A DNA stretch of 6,203 bases from Acidimicrobiia bacterium (GTDB lineage Bacteria > Actinomycetota > Acidimicrobiia > Acidimicrobiales > AC-14): the NCBI GenBank assembly GCA_019243595.1, contig JAFAUA010000559.1, positions 1-6,203 on the forward strand, in the 5' to 3' direction. Positions 5,751-6,203 of this stretch are shown piece after piece. Each line of letters starts with the position of its first letter. Positions within the stretch are counted from its first letter, which is position 1. The translations under genes and the position numbers were made by a program. A model generated the notes under the pieces. It did no database searches. It was not told the origin of the DNA and worked only from the letters and a program-made list of their open reading frames with translations.

Positions 5751-6203
5751 CTAGCCCTCCTTGACGCGCAGGGACAGGCCCCGCTCGTCGAGCTTCTGGA
5801 TGACCTCGTCGAGGGACTTCTGGCCGAAGTTGGTGATCGCCAGCAGGTCATCCTCGGTGCGCTCGACCAGCTCACCGATGGTGTTAACCTGGGCCCGCTT
5901 CAGGCAGTTGCGGGGCCGCTCGGAGAGATCGAGCTCCTCGATCGGCAGGTCGAGGTCGGGCGAGCCGCTGGTGGCCGAGCCGACGTCGCCGAGCTCGAGG
6001 CCCTGGGGCGCCTCGCTCATATCGGCGACCAGGGCGACGAGCGACCGCAGCGTGTCACCCGCGGACGCCAGCGCCTCCTGCGGGGAGATCGACCCGTCGG
6101 TCTCGATGTCGAGGCTCAGGCGGTCGTAGTTGGTCGCCTGCTCGACACGCGTCGGCTCGACGGTGAACGCCACCCGGCGGACGGGCGAGAAGATCGAGTC
6201 GAC
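5751..6203 (-). CDS. rpoA: RNA polymerase subunit alpha, C-terminal 150 residues (5' end outside window)
   Basis: RpoA dimerises to nucleate RNA polymerase assembly, and its C-terminal domain binds UP elements and activators. The fragment opens in frame at the right edge with VDSIFSPVRRVAFTVE, which corresponds to roughly residue 173 of E. coli alpha, so about 170-180 residues are missing. The end of the N-terminal dimerisation domain follows (VEQATNYDRLSLDIETDGSI, SPQEAL). A short acidic Gly/Ser linker (about 62-85) leads to the alpha-CTD from about residue 86. There ERPRNCLK (95-102) aligns with the E. coli VRSANCLK helix, keeping the DNA-contacting Arg265, Asn268, Cys269 and Lys271. NTIGELVERTEDDLL and NFGQKSLDEV form the remaining helix-hairpin-helix part. 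A GTG at 6173 is an internal valine, not a start. Its stop lies 5 nt before rplQ. Confidence 0.97.
   Translation of the reverse strand, partial: VDSIFSPVRRVAFTVEPTRVEQATNYDRLSLDIETDGSISPQEALASAGDTLRSLVALVADMSEAPQGLELGDVGSATSGSPDLDLPIEELDLSERPRNCLKRAQVNTIGELVERTEDDLLAITNFGQKSLDEVIQKLDERGLSLRVKEG
5755..5762 (-). promoter_or_regulatory. Ribosome binding site of rplQ inside the rpoA 3' end
   Basis: The minus-strand AAGGAGGG is formed by the Lys-Glu-Gly codons that end rpoA, immediately before its TAG. It lies 9 nt from the rplQ ATG at 5745. It is a near-perfect Shine-Dalgarno sequence that doubles as coding sequence. Confidence 0.7.

Noticed and set aside
5751..6173. Separate 140-residue gene starting at the GTG at 6173
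   Set aside because: The frame continues in register to the right edge with conserved RpoA sequence, so the GTG is an internal valine codon.

Overview
The window is GC-rich DNA from what looks like a high-GC actinomycete-type bacterium (Actinomycetota). The gene order, the frequent GTG starts and the L13/S9/GlmM sequences all point that way. A deep-branching class such as Acidimicrobiia is a guess and cannot be proved from this sequence. No mobile element, tRNA, rRNA or CRISPR array is visible.

Almost everything reads leftward on the minus strand. From right to left the genes are: the 3' end of rpoA (RNA polymerase alpha, entering at the right edge), rplQ (ribosomal protein L17), truA (tRNA pseudouridine synthase), then after an interruption rplM (L13), rpsI (S9), glmM (phosphoglucosamine mutase) and glmS (glucosamine-6-phosphate synthase, running off the left edge). 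Spacings inside each block are 5 to 11 nt, so each block is almost certainly an operon. The first block ends the alpha-operon of the ribosomal protein cluster. The second couples two ribosomal proteins to the first two dedicated steps of UDP-N-acetylglucosamine synthesis: GlmS makes GlcN-6-P and GlmM turns it into GlcN-1-P.

The interruption is one plus-strand gene of 196 codons (4002..4592) between truA and rplM. It encodes an uncharacterised protein built from two tandem copies of a small domain of about 100 residues, probably of the dimeric alpha/beta-barrel type. It is divergent from rplM across only 63 nt and convergent with truA, with both stop codons inside a single CTAG.

Three points deserve a second look. 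The GlmS homologue carries about 140 extra, mostly helical residues inserted right after its catalytic N-terminus. glmM appears to start at a CTG codon, and starting at the first in-frame GTG instead would delete the conserved FGTDGVRG motif. The plus-strand gene is wedged into a normally co-directional block. I see no clear evidence of a wholly new multi-gene system here.
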